64,000 bases of DNA, from positions 248,001 through 312,000 of the forward strand of contig JAFBJZ010000419.1 in assembly GCA_016785225.1 (NCBI GenBank). The letters run 5' to 3'. The DNA comes from Psettodes erumei (taxonomy: Eukaryota > Chordata > Actinopteri > Pleuronectiformes > Psettodidae). The notes below the pieces were generated by a model. It did no database searches. It had not been told where the DNA came from and was given only the letters and a program-made list of their open reading frames with translations. This document shows, piece by piece, positions 63,736 to 64,000 of this stretch. The translations under genes were made by a program, and so were the position numbers. Numbering within the stretch: the first letter of the stretch is position 1; each line of letters begins with the position of its first letter.

Positions 63736-64000
63736 CTGAAAGACACAAAGCAGACCTAGTCATATACTAAAAGAACATATACACATAACAGCAGGGAGAT
63801 GTAGTGAGATCATGCAGTCATATCCGTATCCAATGAGAGAGTGAAAATTTACTAAATATATTTTTTAAAGAAAATTAGAACAAATTATCTTAATGTGGAC
63901 TAATAAAGGCTGATAAAGGAATAGTTTACGCTTTTCATTCCTGCCTTGAAGTGTTTCTGTTCAAACAATGTTTGTAATAGTTATTTACTATACCATCTTT
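63736..64000. other. acp5: acp5 intron (partial, right edge)
   Basis: AT-rich sequence upstream of the acp5 exon at 63735. No further exon was recognised before the window ends. Confidence 0.5.

Noticed and set aside
1..64000. tRNA, rRNA, snoRNA or CRISPR arrays
   Set aside because: No T-loop GGTTCGANTCC-like word with a matching acceptor stem, no rRNA-like blocks and no regularly spaced repeats were seen by eye. A covariance-model scan would be more sensitive.

Overview
The window looks like teleost fish nuclear DNA. It holds six protein-coding genes recognisable as vertebrate orthologues. They have GT-AG introns, AATAAA poly(A) signals, long AT-rich non-coding stretches, microsatellites, and a decayed Tc1/mariner copy of a type common in fish genomes. 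No prokaryotic features (operons, Shine-Dalgarno sites, CRISPR) are present. Every exon boundary below was read by eye from splice sites and reading-frame continuity, with protein families recalled from general knowledge; no search was run.

Layout, left to right. (1) 1145-2161 (+): single-exon mos, the oocyte MAPKK-kinase. (2) 4248-7521 (-): steap2, five coding exons, a metalloreductase, convergent with mos. (3) 8878-14727 (+): alg14, four exons, a subunit of the ER GlcNAc-transferase that acts second in dolichol-linked oligosaccharide synthesis. It is head-to-head with steap2 across about 1.36 kb that carries GT and CCG repeats and probably both promoters. (4) 20151-31682 (+): cnn3 (calponin-3), seven exons with a first intron of about 9.3 kb. 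(5) 32473-54313: a gene-poor interval of about 22 kb with only repeats and one possible tyrosine-recombinase relic. (6) 54314-60748 (+): f3 (tissue factor), six exons. (7) 62172 to beyond the right edge (-): the 3' part of acp5 (tartrate-resistant acid phosphatase), convergent with f3.

The alg14 - cnn3 - f3 order, all on one strand, agrees with my recollection of human 1p21.3. From memory, mos and steap2 lie elsewhere in human (8q and 7q) and acp5 on 19p, so their junctions with this block appear to be fish-side rearrangements. The genes do not form one pathway; they are neighbours by descent.

I found no convincing new multi-gene system. The most interesting non-coding items are: a 46-bp near-perfect foldback flanked by a 17-bp direct repeat in f3 intron 1; a perfect 27-bp hairpin 80 nt after cnn3 exon 1; a perfect CTCF-type motif in alg14 intron 2; a perfect CArg (SRF) box just upstream of f3; a G-quadruplex motif in cnn3 intron 1; and several MITE and LTR remnants. 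Protein-level oddities are an extra cysteine pair and an altered exosite in tissue factor, and a Ser/His-rich N-terminal insertion in Steap2.
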